Shown here in pieces: positions 48,245-58,946 of a DNA stretch of 64,000 nt (the first letter of the stretch is position 1; each line of letters opens with the position of its first letter). Position numbers and translations under genes: made by a program. This DNA comes from Rhyacophila brunnea. Lineage: Eukaryota > Arthropoda > Insecta > Trichoptera > Rhyacophilidae. Below the pieces are notes generated by a model that was not told the DNA's origin, searched no databases, and saw only the letters and a list, made by a program, of their open reading frames with translations. The stretch spans positions 2,914,001-2,978,000 of the forward strand of contig JAGYXB010001324.1 of NCBI GenBank assembly GCA_022495005.1, read 5' to 3'.

Positions 48245-48440
48245 ATGAGTGCAGCTCTCATGGTCCAGTGCGTAAGGTGCTGGCTTTTTATTTGGGAACT
48301 CGGAATTCGAACCCGGTGAGGACATAATATTATATTTATGCAATTCTCTTAAAGCCTGAGTATTTGTGATTATTTCCCTTATATTACTAAATACACTACT
48401 GTCATTGGGCTAGTTCTTGGGTTGGTAAGTTAGTGTTAAA
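48245..48440 (+). mobile_element. tRNA-derived SINE family L, copy 4
   Basis: Head with GCTCTCATGGTCCAGTGCG (A-box region) and GGAATTCGAACCCGG (B-box region), followed by a body with ACTACTGTCATTGGGCTAG and a closing TTAGTGTTA. The anticodon region does not form a clean stem. Confidence 0.65.
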
Positions 48441-48699
48441 AGTCATCGGCAACCAAAAGATGTGGTTCAAATTCCACTCATTCAAAAAAAAAATGAAATA
48501 TACCTACTTATAATTTCAAAGAGTTGATATTATATATTTATATATTATTTATATATCACCAACGATATCACCAAGGAAATCAGTAAAATATGACACTATT
48601 TCATGACAGTGAATGAATTAATTTTTTTATAATAAGTATGTATAAGAATCTGAAAAGTTAAATCAAATTAAGATCTATAAAACGATAGTACGTACTATA

Positions 48700-49025
48700 A
48701 TACTATAGATAGAGGAAATGGGAAATGAGTGGATAAGGGAACAGACAAGGGTTTGCGATGTAATAGAGTTTGCTAAAAACCTCAAATGAAAATGGGCTGG
48801 ACACACATCTCGAAGAAAGGACAATCGTTAGACGAATTTACACATCCAGTGGTTTCCAAGAGGTACAAAATGTCCGCAAGACCTAGAAGCCCCTGGATCG
48901 ATTAAATGATAAAGTTCTGCGGAATTACGTGGCAACGCAACGCACAGGACCGAAAGAAGTGGAATCAGCTTGGAAATACCTTCATCCAGTAGTGAATAGA
49001 TTGAGGCTGATGATAATGATGATAT
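48700..49025 (+). mobile_element. RTE-like LINE (family R), 3' end
   Basis: The plus strand encodes NEWIREQTRVCDVIEFAKNL and KWAGHTSRRKDNRW, then decayed PRGTKCPQ, and a closing ESAWKYLHPVVNRLR before the GATGATAATGATGAT tail. This matches the family's normal end (QTKVxDVIExAKKLKWxWAGHxARRxDNRW...PRGxxRxxGRP). Several stops and shifts. Confidence 0.8.
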
Positions 49026-49710
49026 GAGATATGAAAATTAATGAAAAATATTAGATTCTTTTCAAAGTGAAGTTTTCAAGAATTTCTTTTGACGCAAATG
49101 AAGATTGAAAAATAATAATAACAACATTGTATATATTATAATCAAAATATAATTTATTATTGAAGAATAAATAGAATAATATTACTTTTACTGCAAACTG
49201 GTCGTAGAGAATTTCAAGCCCCACCACTGTCATCATCCCTTACAGGCATTGCGAAGGGTTGCGACATACATAAACCGCTCAAATTATGGCAAGAAGTATG
49301 GCCACTTTTTAAGAGTAAAAATTCTCAGTAGGAAAATTAGTTTCACTGTTAATGGTGCTTAGGTGTCTGACGAATAACTTGATTAGCGAGCAAAGATGCG
49401 GCAAAATATTCACGGGAATTTTTATACAGTGGTTTTACACTTCTAAATTCACTCTGTTTTTTTACTATTTCTCTAGAAATTATAAGCTTATTTCACACAA
49501 CTTTAAAATATTGTCATCGAGCCGTTAAAACTTCTGATGCGACGAATTTTAAATTTCATCAAATAGATTATTAAGATTATTGAAGATGGATTTTGCTTTA
49601 CAAATTAAAAATTTTGAAAAATTTTATTTATCTAAATACTAGGTAGAAATTTGGTAAAAGTTTGTCATAATCAAATATTTGTGATATTATGTCCGATATG
49701 ACTATAACAT
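49026..49710. other. No gene recognised
   Basis: AT-rich spacer between a LINE tail and E copy 4. Confidence 0.4.
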
Positions 49711-50149
49711 AAATTTAGCCGTATCTGGAAACTTATACGTATGTAGTTCGCCGAATCACACTTCACCGTGAAATGTTGTATCGGAAATACATGGCCATTT
49801 TTAAAGACCGTTTAACCTCTTTGGGTCGTATAGTACTGACATTAAATTCATGTCTAAATAAAACACGATTCTTGTTGGTATACACTTTACAAGAAGCCAA
49901 CAGCAAACAAATTTTGAAAATAGCCGATATACTGGATTATTTGTAAGGTTAGGTTTTCATTCTTGAATAATAATCCATGAATTTTGACAAAATCAGCTAG
50001 GAAAATTGAATTAATGTTCATATTGAATCTAATTTAATTGGAGACCGTATAGTATAATATTATGGTCATCTTTTTCTGATAAGAAAGCTCACGGCGAACT
50101 GTGCCATGGTGAAACGTTTTGCGTACAATTTACATGTAACCAAATTTTG
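49711..50149 (+). mobile_element. MITE family E, copy 4, with near-perfect 8-bp duplication
   Basis: Element 49719-50141, from CCGTATCTGGAAACTTATAC to ACAATTTACATGTAACC. The flanks AAATTTAG and AAATTTTG differ at one of 8 positions, which fixes the ends of family E together with copy 1. Confidence 0.87.
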
Positions 50150-50199
50150 CGTATACAGACTTTTTTTGGCGGTATATAGACCAGCAATGATAAACTGCT

Positions 50200-50288
50200 T
50201 TGTTAAACCAAAAGCAATCCTCGTCAATGGCACTCAAATTGAGCTGGTCAACAACTATGTCTATCTTTCAATTGACGGTGGTATGTAT
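50200..50288 (+). mobile_element. RTE-like LINE (family R), left part of a copy split by an LTR element
   Basis: Encodes KPKAILVNGTQIELVNNYVYL and SIDGGMY, the block just behind the polymerase core. It stops exactly where the LTR element starts and resumes at 52815 with DKISCRANHLAWSAFGRL in the expected order. Confidence 0.85.
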
Positions 50289-50689
50289 TGATAGGTATGG
50301 GTTTGCGGAGGGTGTTGATTTACACTTTTCCACTTATTAAAAACACCGATTCAGGGACATTAAGTAAGTATATTTCGCTTGACGATAAACAATTAATTGT
50401 TAATAACATTTGTAAAGGCGCGCTGTGGCGCGAAAAAGGTAGCAAATCGTATTTGGTGGCGACGTAAGGGCTAAAGGGTAGGTAGCCGACTGGCCGTACC
50501 CACCCTCAATCCTTCGTTTGCCTAGAAACAGATAACGGTAACGTACTATTTGTTTGTTTCGCTGTGCATCATCGACCATCGTTTAGCCTTGACTCATTTA
50601 CAGTTACAATAATATTATCATTATATTCTCAACTCTGTCGATTGGAGGATTGTTGATGGGGGATTTAGGCATTATGATATTTGGTAACA
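50289..50689 (-). repeat. 3' LTR of the gag-only element
   Basis: 401 bp. Contains GATGCACAGCGAAACAAAC and CGCGCCACAGCGCGCC (both minus strand). Differs from the other LTR by a few substitutions and by an extra CATCGAC-like 7-bp piece near 50571. Confidence 0.9.
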
Positions 50690-50706
50690 AGCCCCCCCCA
50701 TTTCCA
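50690..50706 (-). other. Polypurine tract of the LTR element
   Basis: On the minus strand GGAAATGGGGGGGGCT lies immediately before the 3' LTR, the expected position of the plus-strand primer site. Confidence 0.85.
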
Positions 50707-50843
50707 TTTGCCTTTAATCCACCATCAAGAATCAGACAGAGTTAGGGGTAAAAACACACACAAACAAACTTATTGACTATTCATGGGATCTAACTGTTAT
50801 AACTGATTTGGGTCACTGATAGTTCTCAGCGTGATTGGCTGCT

Positions 50844-52244
50844 TCAGCCATGGGAGTGCCGAGGCTGCCAAGTTTCGTCGTGCGATGAGTTACCTCGGCC
50901 GGTGCCGGTAGCACTGCGGTTGGAGCTGTTAGCTAATGAAGGTGTAGATATCTCGACAGATTCTGCCTGCTGCTGGACTGGATTATACGGCTGATGTTCG
51001 TCGCCCTGGATTTTTAGGGTATCTTTTTCGTCTACGGGGTGCGGTTGGCGGTACTGTATAGAGTCGTTCTGGCGGTAGAAGAATCGGGTGTTTCGGTTTT
51101 TTGTGGGAGACGCTGGTTCGTCTTCGGCGGTTTGCGCAATCTTGTGCCCCTTGGCTCTGGTTTCATATTTGTGGTGAAGATTGTAATGATTTGCTTGTGA
51201 AGCTTGCATTGGCCTGGTGTACGAAGTCGGGTACAAGTCGGTTGTATTTATTTTTGTTCTGGTGCTTGGAGGTACCTTCATCATCTCGGCGTTTGCTGTG
51301 GTATGTGCCAGCTCGCGAGCGGGTATCTTTCCGTTGTCGGAGGTTCGTCGTATGTCGACGGGTTCTTTGGGGAGCGGTGATTTCGGTTCGTCGTAAAGTT
51401 CATAAGGACGGCGTCTCCAGTTATCGGCGTCTACAGAATGGCGGCCAGAGGGTATACCGCATTGATTTGTTTCAATGAACCGGTCCTGATTACAACACGA
51501 TATATTATTTTGGCTCCATCTTCTACAATAATTTCGTTCACCGGTTATTGTGTAGCGTTGATTTCCGCAGCACTGGTTCACTTTACCCGTAGTGGTATTT
51601 TTATTAGTTCTGCAGCACTTGGCGTTTGGGGATTTGTACCTGGACTGCCAGTGGTGTCCCTTTTTATAATTTCGGTAGGTTGGATAAAAGTCGTATTTTG
51701 TTGTTAGTAATTGTGAAGGATATTTGTTAGCTTCCTGGTCGGAGTCTTCGTCTGGAATCCATTGTTCTAGATTACGTGCCACTTCAATGAGTTCTTGCAG
51801 TGTCTTCCATGGTTTTTGGTCGACCCGCGTTCTATCTCGTTCACATAACAGGTTATAGAAGCGTTTTGATAATTCTTCCGGCTCAATTTGCTGCATAATC
51901 ATGAAAGCTACGTCTCTTTTCTCGATTAAGAATGGGAATGCTTCTTGAGATGGTCTCTGCCGGATCAATTTAAGCTCGTATTCCAATCGGTCGATCCGCT
52001 GCTGTGAGCGAAATTCTCGTACGAGTTCCCATCGGAAAATCTCCCATGAAGACGCTCGGGATGGAAGAGCTTCCCACCAGGTTAGAGCATGGTTTCGGAG
52101 ACCATATGCAGCTAACCTTGACCTGTGGTAGTCGTGGGTTTTGGCGGATGTAAAATATTGTTCGCACTTTTCGATAAATACTCAGACGTCACTGAATGCC
52201 CTACCGTCAAATTCTATATCGAAGACGGGCGGGAAACAACACAT
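50844..52244 (-). pseudogene. gag-like gene of the LTR element, one in-frame stop
   Basis: A 467-codon frame from ATG at 52244 to the stop at 50844, interrupted by a single TGA at 52182-52184 (codon 21). The first 150 residues fit the capsid-type region of Ty3/gypsy-like Gag: FDGRAFSDV, FIEKCEQYF, RLAAYGLRNHALTWWEAL, then SWEIFRWELVREFRSQQR, and AFPFLIEKRDVAFMIMQQ. The second half is polar, rich in N, T, Q and R. It has scattered cysteines (QCCGNQRY, NYCRRW, SCCNQ) but no regular CX2CX4HX4C zinc knuckle. The frame ends only about 140 bp before the polypurine tract, leaving no room for pol. Codon use is more GC-balanced than the surroundings. The parent family cannot be named. Confidence 0.82.
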
Positions 52245-52416
52245 TGTTAATTCGTATTATTTTTTTCACATCAACACAGATTATACTCGTAGTTCGGTTA
52301 ACTTTGCGGGCACCATCAAATTTATTAAAATTTGAAAAATCTCGTCGTGGGTTTTTTCAGGGCCGTGGTTTCTGAAGTCGCATTGACTTCGTTGGCCTCA
52401 CGCACTGGGCGACACT

Positions 52417-52810
52417 TGATAGGTATGGGTTTGCGGAGGGTGTTGATTTACACTTTTCCACTTATTAAAAACACCGATTCAGGGACATTAAGTAAGTATA
52501 TTTCGCTTGACGATAAACAATTAATTGTTAATAACATTTGTAAAGGCGCGCTGTGGCGCGAAAAAGGTAGCGAATCGTATTTGGAGGCAACGTAAGGGCT
52601 GAAGGGTAGGTAGCCGACTGGCCGTACCTACCCTCGATCCTTCGTTTGCCTAGAAACAGATAACGGTAACGTACTATTTGTTTGTTTCGCTGTGCATCGT
52701 CGTTTAGCCTTGACTCATTTACAGTTACAATAATATTATCATTACATTCTCAACTCTGTCGATTGGAGGATTGTTGATGGGGGATTTAGGCATTATGATA
52801 TTTGGTAACA
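52417..52810 (-). repeat. 5' LTR of the gag-only element
   Basis: 394 bp, near-identical to 50289-50689. On the minus strand the sequence just inside it is AGTGTCGCCCAGTGCGTG. This is where a tRNA primer-binding site should be, but it does not begin with the usual TGG, so the primer is not identified. Confidence 0.9.
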
Positions 52811-52814
52811 GTAT

Positions 52815-53100
52815 GACAAGATTTCTTGCAGAGCCAACCACCTGGCGTGGAGTGCATTCGGGCGCCTGAACAGTATCTTCATATGTGACCTCTCATTGTG
52901 TCTTAAACGTAAAGTGCTCAATCAATGTATCCTACCAACGCTCACGTATGCATGTACATGGACTATTAGTGTAAGAGAAATCAAAGTGACATGGAAAGGT
53001 ACATGTTTGACATAACGCGTATCACAAAATAAATCAACAGCTCAGGAAAGAGACGAAAGTGCGCGATGTGATAGAGATCGCAAAGAAAATGAGATAGCAA
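52815..53100 (+). mobile_element. RTE-like LINE (family R), right part of the split copy
   Basis: Continues the fragment at 50200-50288: ANHLAWSAFGRLNSIFICDL, SLCLKRKVLNQCILPTLTYA, then decayed sequence with TKVRDVIEIAKK-like coding at about 53045-53090. It stops before the GHxxRR motif. Confidence 0.82.
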
Positions 53101-53423
53101 CCCCCCTATATTATAATCTATAATATTATTTATATTAATTTATACATAATTTATCAATTATTATCAAAATGGATTTGGTCCATTCATAATGGTGTAATTG
53201 ACAACTCAAATGTGCATGACAATATTACCCGGTTTTTACTATTTTAGAATCGGAGCCATAAAGTTATTTTTTCTGGTATAGTGCAAAAGTAACCTGTCAT
53301 TGGCAATGCCAATTGGAAAGACAATAAGTGGTCAACCAAGTTGCTCAGGATTTTGTTCTGTTTTTTATTTTTTTCATGTCATGTTGTAACATTTAAATTT
53401 TGTTATGTTCACTGTGTATAAAA
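53101..53423. other. No gene recognised
   Basis: AT-rich spacer. Confidence 0.4.
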
Positions 53424-53555
53424 ATAATTGGCAAGCGGCTTTTGTATATTAAATCAATGTATTAAATTACCTTAATGACTAACCGATGTCGGGATTGCTC
53501 CAACATTTTTGTTATAACGTACATGCACTTGCTAATAATTTAATAAAGTATTCGA
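53424..53555 (-). mobile_element. Family G element, partial copy 3a
   Basis: Carries only the non-tRNA part: CGGCTTTTGTATATTAAATC, CTAACCGATGTCGGGATTG, ending ACTTGCTAATAATTTAATAA, collinear with the right part of copies 1 and 2. Confidence 0.65.
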
Positions 53556-53930
53556 CTAATTCGCAAGATTTAAGAATGTATTATTTTTTTATTGAATATA
53601 CATAATTTGAAAATACTTCTGAGAAATATATAACCAGCAGAAAAAATCTTTCTGATACAAATACGATACCCAGCAGGATACAAAACTGCGTCTCTCAGGA
53701 ATCGTGCCTATATGCACTGACCACTATACAATAGGTATCTTATCTAATTACAACGAATTTTAACTAGATATTACAATACTCAGAGAGTTCGTTTACTAAA
53801 TTGCGTTACTAATTGTTGGCAATCAGCTTTTGTATATTAAATCAAAGTATGGGTGTCGTATGTTCAATAAAAGAATGTTACATACTTAAATCTGGTGAAA
53901 TATTCATTGTATAAAACAAATTATTAATTA
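53556..53930 (-). mobile_element. Family G element, copy 3b, with inverted ends
   Basis: The left side has ATTCGCAAGATTTAAGAATG, the core (reversed, with GGTATCGTATTTG, TATAGTGGTCAGTGC) has a mutated B-box, and the right side ends with TACTTAAATCTGGTGAAATA and TAAAACAAAT. That right end is the reverse complement of the left end of copy 2 (43616-43665). The element thus has terminal inverted repeats of about 60 bp around a tRNA-like core, or else ends in an inverted fragment of a second copy. Confidence 0.65.
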
Positions 53931-53937
53931 ATTAGTG

Positions 53938-54015
53938 TGTTGATAGTTAGCTTAATGACTAAGCTTTTCGCCTGGTAATGAAAGATGTATTTTCGAATCC
54001 CAACAAAGTCTTATT
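53938..54015 (+). repeat. tRNA-like sequence, probable SINE head
   Basis: TAGTTAGCTTAATGACTAAG resembles an A-box region and ATTTTCGAATCCCAACA a B-box region at about the right spacing. No cloverleaf with paired acceptor ends can be drawn, so it is not called a tRNA gene. Confidence 0.35.
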
Positions 54016-55299
54016 TCCTATGGAGCTAATATTTTTTTATAATAGCTTCTATAAAGTAGTATTGACTTTCTGCCACTGCCTTATTTATGTTTTCCTTCAA
54101 TATTTCTGAGTTAATATTATTTTCCGTTTAAAATTCTCGTCAATCAGATCAACAATAAATTGATTGTCAAAATTCAAAAATTTCAACAAAGTCCACATTA
54201 TTCGCATCAAAAGTGACGTTTGGAGAGAGTCCCTTGAGAAAGGGTTATGGAAGGGGGTCGCGTTGGAATTTGATTAAATTGTACCGCCTTTTGATCTACC
54301 CCCAGAGGAAATAGATTTTATTTCGCCTCCAAAAACCTTGATTACTGACTCTAAAGATTCCCAGGATAACTTTGTTCACTGTTTGTATTTTTATCGGATT
54401 TTGTGTGTTTCGTAATATAAATTTGAATGAAATATCACACCCCAAGAATTAGGTTAGGTAAAGTATATCTTCATAAATAATTTTTAATTATTCTAGATTT
54501 ACAAACTTTTGAAATTTTAGTTTATTCGACGTTTTAAACTTTTTTTTATGTCTACAAAAGAATAAGTACGATATGAGATATAAATTAAAAATAATAACTG
54601 ATGATCTCAATCACATGTGGATACAGAAAGCATAATTAAAATAAATATTAAATACGATGTTTGAGACTTTAACTGTAATGACAATGCCTGCCAGCAAAAC
54701 CCAATATTCGATCCGGTATCTCTGGTCGTAGCGAGTGGCACATTAATCTGAGCAACGTTTGCTGTTAGCTAATCGGATTTTCTATTGGCATTCTTAGGGC
54801 GACGTTTGCATACATATAATTACACTACACTTCATCATTACACATATCTCTTGATACTGGCCTCTGTCACGAGCCCGAAACGTCAAGGAAAGAAGAAAAA
54901 AGTACACGCGGTGGAAACCCAAGAATCTATTACGATATTAAATACAGTTATGAAAAGTCGATTGTAAAGAGCTACCAGAAATGATAAAAAGTTGTTTTTA
55001 TAAGAAAGTAAAAAAATATAATATACTGAAAACCATAAAAACTTATATATAAAGAGAAGATAGGCGACTTAAGAAAAACAATACAATTAAAAATATATTC
55101 ATCCAGTTACAATGAGCGGTAAATTGTGGAGCAAATTAATTTAAAAGAGGCAAGAGAACAAAACAATTTTACTCGATTATGATTATCCTTTTGTTACAAT
55201 TACTAATTTTTTCAAGACACAAAGCTATAAACTGGGAAAGGTACTAATTTATTGATCTAAAGATAAAAAAATAATGCAATAGCATTTTTTCAGGAATGA
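54016..55299. other. No gene recognised; one short repeat K
   Basis: 55135-55190 holds AATTTAAAAGAGGCAAGAGA and CTCGATTATG, matching 9468-9520. Minus-strand 54690-54760 has a weakly tRNA-like stretch (GGATCGAATATTGGG). Nothing else is supported. Confidence 0.4.
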
Positions 55300-55615
55300 G
55301 CGGAGGAGGTGGAATAAGGAAACGGACTATTTGTGATGTAATAGAGTTCACTAAAACTCATATTGGAGATGGGCTGGATACATAGCTTGAAGAAGGGACA
55401 ATCGCTCGACAATACGAGTCATTCACTGGTACAAAAGTAAAAGTTACAAAACGTCCGCAAGGTAGAACTGGACCTGGATTGATGATATGGTTAAGTTCTG
55501 CGGAAGTACATGGCAATGCAATGAACAGGACCGATAGAAGTGGAATCAGCTTGGAAATACTTTCATCCAGCAGTAGATAGATTCAGGCGATGATGATAAT
55601 GATATAATTCTTGAT
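55300..55615 (+). mobile_element. RTE-like LINE (family R), 3' end
   Basis: Decayed coding for RKRTICDVIEFTKTHIGDGL and later ESAWKYFHPAVDRFR, closing with GATGATGATAATGATA. Collinear with 48700-49025 apart from indels. Confidence 0.75.
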
Positions 55616-56879
55616 GTAATATGTATTATGTATGTAACTGTTTGTTTGAAATTAAAATTATTTATTACATATTAATATTTTATAATAATAAAGTATACTG
55701 AACTACTTTGACTATTATTTAAATTAAAAATAACTTTATTATTAAAATCTAGTATAATTTTGAATATTTCAGAGAATAACTGTTGTTTTATTTCATAAAT
55801 ATAGAGAAGCCCCATTTCTTTTGACCTAGTCTTTTTTTAATACATTATTTCTGATATTAGTTTACTTGAGTGATCTTTGATTTAGTTAAAACCGTCTGCG
55901 TATTATTTGATTAAATCGAATAATTCAGAAGAACACTTAATTCACAGTCTGGCTAATATGAAGAATTCAAGGCTTAAAGTTTTAATCGTATTCCAATAGA
56001 TTGAAGACAAAATCTGGTAGCCGAATCAATGTTGTACCACAGACCCAGGAATAAGATTAAGAGGAAGCGAGAAGGTGGGCGTTTCATTAAAAGTTTAAAC
56101 AGGAAGGTGACAAGGGCGGGGGGGGGCGGCGGGGACAGACACGGCCCAGATAGACATCTTGGAAAGTTTAATTTGTAAAGCAAAAAAACTTATTCCATTT
56201 AACAAAAATAATAAAAATCTCCCCCGAACGGATGATCCCAAAACCTTAATTATGTCTAGATTCGCATTTTTCGGACGAAATAAATTTCGGGACGGAGTGA
56301 CTCAAAATTATCATAAATAGCGAACTGAAAAAGAAAAGGTTTCGGACAGAATTAAAAAAATGGTACGAGATGTGGAAGATTAATAAATTATATTAATCAC
56401 TTTTTTATTAAGTTTCGTTTTTTCGTGTTGGTACCGTGTTTCAGGTTGCCGACTTTTAAGAGATGAAAGAGGAGTTTTGTTTTCTCGGAAAAAAGGACAC
56501 CTCCAGGGCCGCCAATCTAATAAATTATTGTGATGTAAAAAGTGGAAAAGTTTGTTAACAAAATGATTCATTTTTAACTTTATATTTATATCATTTTGGG
56601 TATAAATATAATTCTTTCGTCTTTCTTAATATAGACCATTTGGTTTGTTTTATTCAGATTTTTACAAAATTGAGTTCCAACAATCTTTACATAATAATAA
56701 GGATGGTCATCTCGGAGGGAAGGCACCGAAATGAATTTTTTATACAATACAATGTGTAGCATCTTCATTCTTTTCACATATGTATTTTCAATTTATCCGT
56801 GTCTTTCACGTCTTTTCATGTCTATTCCAACAATATTTTCAACATCGCAAATTTTTGGGTCTCTTCATTAAACCACGGT
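55616..56879. other. No gene recognised
   Basis: AT-rich. A G-rich patch lies at about 56115-56140. Minus-strand open frames at 55974-56183 and 56380-56777 have no recognisable domains. Confidence 0.4.
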
Positions 56880-57372
56880 TTTCTTGGCTCGTATTCTTGT
56901 TTGTCCGGCGGTTGTTTGTCCAGTAAAAATCTTGCAATCAATTTTTAACTAACTTTCCGACTAACTAGACATTTTTGAAACTTTTAGAATACATCAGAAC
57001 ACGATGCCAATGCATTCTTTTAATACTTTTAGCCATCTTTAAGTAGAATTGAATTCATTTTCAGTTAATTCTGTTTTGTATGGAAATTTATTTTGGAATA
57101 AATCCGTAATCCAATCCACTATTATTGGTTGCTAAGATGGTGGTCCTAGCAACTAAATTATTAATATATACGTGCGTTACTATGAAAATCAAAATAACAT
57201 TTCAGTATTCTATATTTGTTTGTTTGTTGCAAAATAGCAACAAAATGATTTGTTGACAATTGCCGTATTTGTCTTAAATTATTAATACATAGAATTGTCA
57301 AGTTTATATGATTCAACAGAAAATTTTAAAACGTGGTATATAAAAAGTTCTTTTTATCTTGTAATTATTTCA
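56880..57372 (+). repeat. Dispersed repeat A, copy 4
   Basis: The most complete A copy: GGCTCGTATTCTTGTTTGTC at the left, AACGTGGTATATAAAAAG and TTTTATCTTGTAATTATTTC at the right. Collinear with copy 1. Confidence 0.87.
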
Positions 57373-57594
57373 AGTACATTCGGAGGGGTTAACTTGCCTG
57401 CATCTGAGTATTGTCCCTAAAATTTTTACTTGTTACTCTAATGTTTTATATTTGAAAACAATAATTATAGGTTTTTATTGTATTTCATAAATTACTAATT
57501 CTCTATTTACACAGGGGTTGTGATTTCTTTAATTGTTTCAATTCTCAAGCTATTCAACAATTTATTATTAAGTAATATTTAATTATTAATAATA

Positions 57595-58062
57595 ACAAGA
57601 TAAAAAGGACTTTTTATATACAAGTTTTTTAAATTTTCTGTTGAATTATAATGCTCAATATACTCAAACTTGTACTTAATATGGAGTAAATAAATACAAA
57701 CAAACAAATATAGAATACTGAAATGTCATTTTGACATTTCATTTTGATTTCCATAGTAACGCACGTATATATTAATAATTTTGTTGCTAGGACCACCCAC
57801 TTAGCAACCAATAATAGTTTTACGTTTTACCTATTTTTTCCGAAATAACTTTTCATACAAAACAGAATTAACTGAAAATGAATTCAATTCTGCTCAAAGA
57901 TGGCTAAAAGTATTAAAAGAATGCATTGTCATCGTGTTCTGATATATATTCTAAAAGTTTCAAATGTCTAGCTAGTCGGGAAGTTAGTTAAAAATCGATT
58001 GCAAGATTTGTGCTGGACAAACAACCACCGGACAAACAAGAATACGAGCTAATAAAAATGTT
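57595..58062 (-). repeat. Dispersed repeat A, copy 5, facing copy 4
   Basis: Reverse copy, from ACAAGATAAAAAGGACTTTT to ACAAACAAGAATACGAGC. With copy 4 it forms an inverted pair spaced by about 220 bp. Confidence 0.85.
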
Positions 58063-58946
58063 GTAAAATAACACTATCAACTGTGGATACATAATTAGTG
58101 GAATTTGAATTTAATTTCGAATTTATTGGTGAATAGAAGGTAAAATGTTTTTTATTTTCTTTTATTGTATAATTACTAAATACCTAAACAAGAATGAACT
58201 GTATTTGTTGTCAGTGTGTATTTTCCATTAATAATTGCACACAGTGCATGAAGATGCTGAAATGTGAAACCCGGGTCGTAAAAAAATACTCAAATAGAAT
58301 AGTAGAAAATTTAAATAAAAAATAATTTTGATTACTCGTGTGACAACCCTGAACTTATTTATAAATATTTTTAGATGAGCTTGGACTTCACCAACAACTT
58401 TTATTATTGTACTAAGTATTTACCTTATTTATATAACCGGAGTACTTAGGTATTTTGTTTCGTCTGAAATATTTTGTTTCACATTTTAATTAGTTTATCG
58501 CCATCCCAAATATAGGTTTTAAAATTAGACTTGTGCATACTTTGAACATTTATTTAGCCTCGTTTCGTAGAATCATAGAACTTTTTGTAGAATCCTTCAA
58601 ACTGGGCTTGTTTTTTTTATTTATTTTAAGACCGTGTTGATTAACTTTTTGTGTAATTATCCGTTTAAATAATATTATAAGGAATTTATTCGGAAAGAAT
58701 TAAATATAAACCATTTTTTAAAAAGAAAAACTTATTCTATTAGTTTTTGATCGACTGAAACATTTATTAATTATTTTTTTAATATAGTAATAAAACATAA
58801 TATAAAATCATACTCTGCTCTATTGAACAATAAAAATAAATGTAGAATATAGCTGCTGCTCGGTTTGTAAAAGGCAAAGAAAACAACATTTGTGAAGCCG
58901 GAAGGCAAAAAATGACCTGATCGACCTAGTATAAGATTAAGGGATA
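58063..58946. other. No gene recognised
   Basis: AT-rich spacer. Confidence 0.4.

Larger units (their letters stand above)
50285..52814 (-). mobile_element. Gag-only LTR retrotransposon, complete with LTRs, PPT and GTAT duplication
   Basis: Element 50289-52810 in minus orientation. Two direct LTRs of 401 and 394 bp bound it, with canonical TG...CA ends (TGTTACC at the start, CCTATCA at the end, read on the minus strand). GTAT stands on both sides (50285-50288 and 52811-52814). The internal part of about 1.73 kb has one gag-like frame and a polypurine tract, but no protease, reverse transcriptase or integrase. The LTRs differ at roughly eight positions plus a small indel, so the insertion is fairly recent. 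The gag type suggests a Ty3/gypsy-like parent. Replication would depend on proteins from another element. Confidence 0.92.

Noticed and set aside
51101..51707. Plus-strand open frames of 125 and 89 codons
   Set aside because: They lie antisense to the gag frame of the LTR element and are shadows of it.
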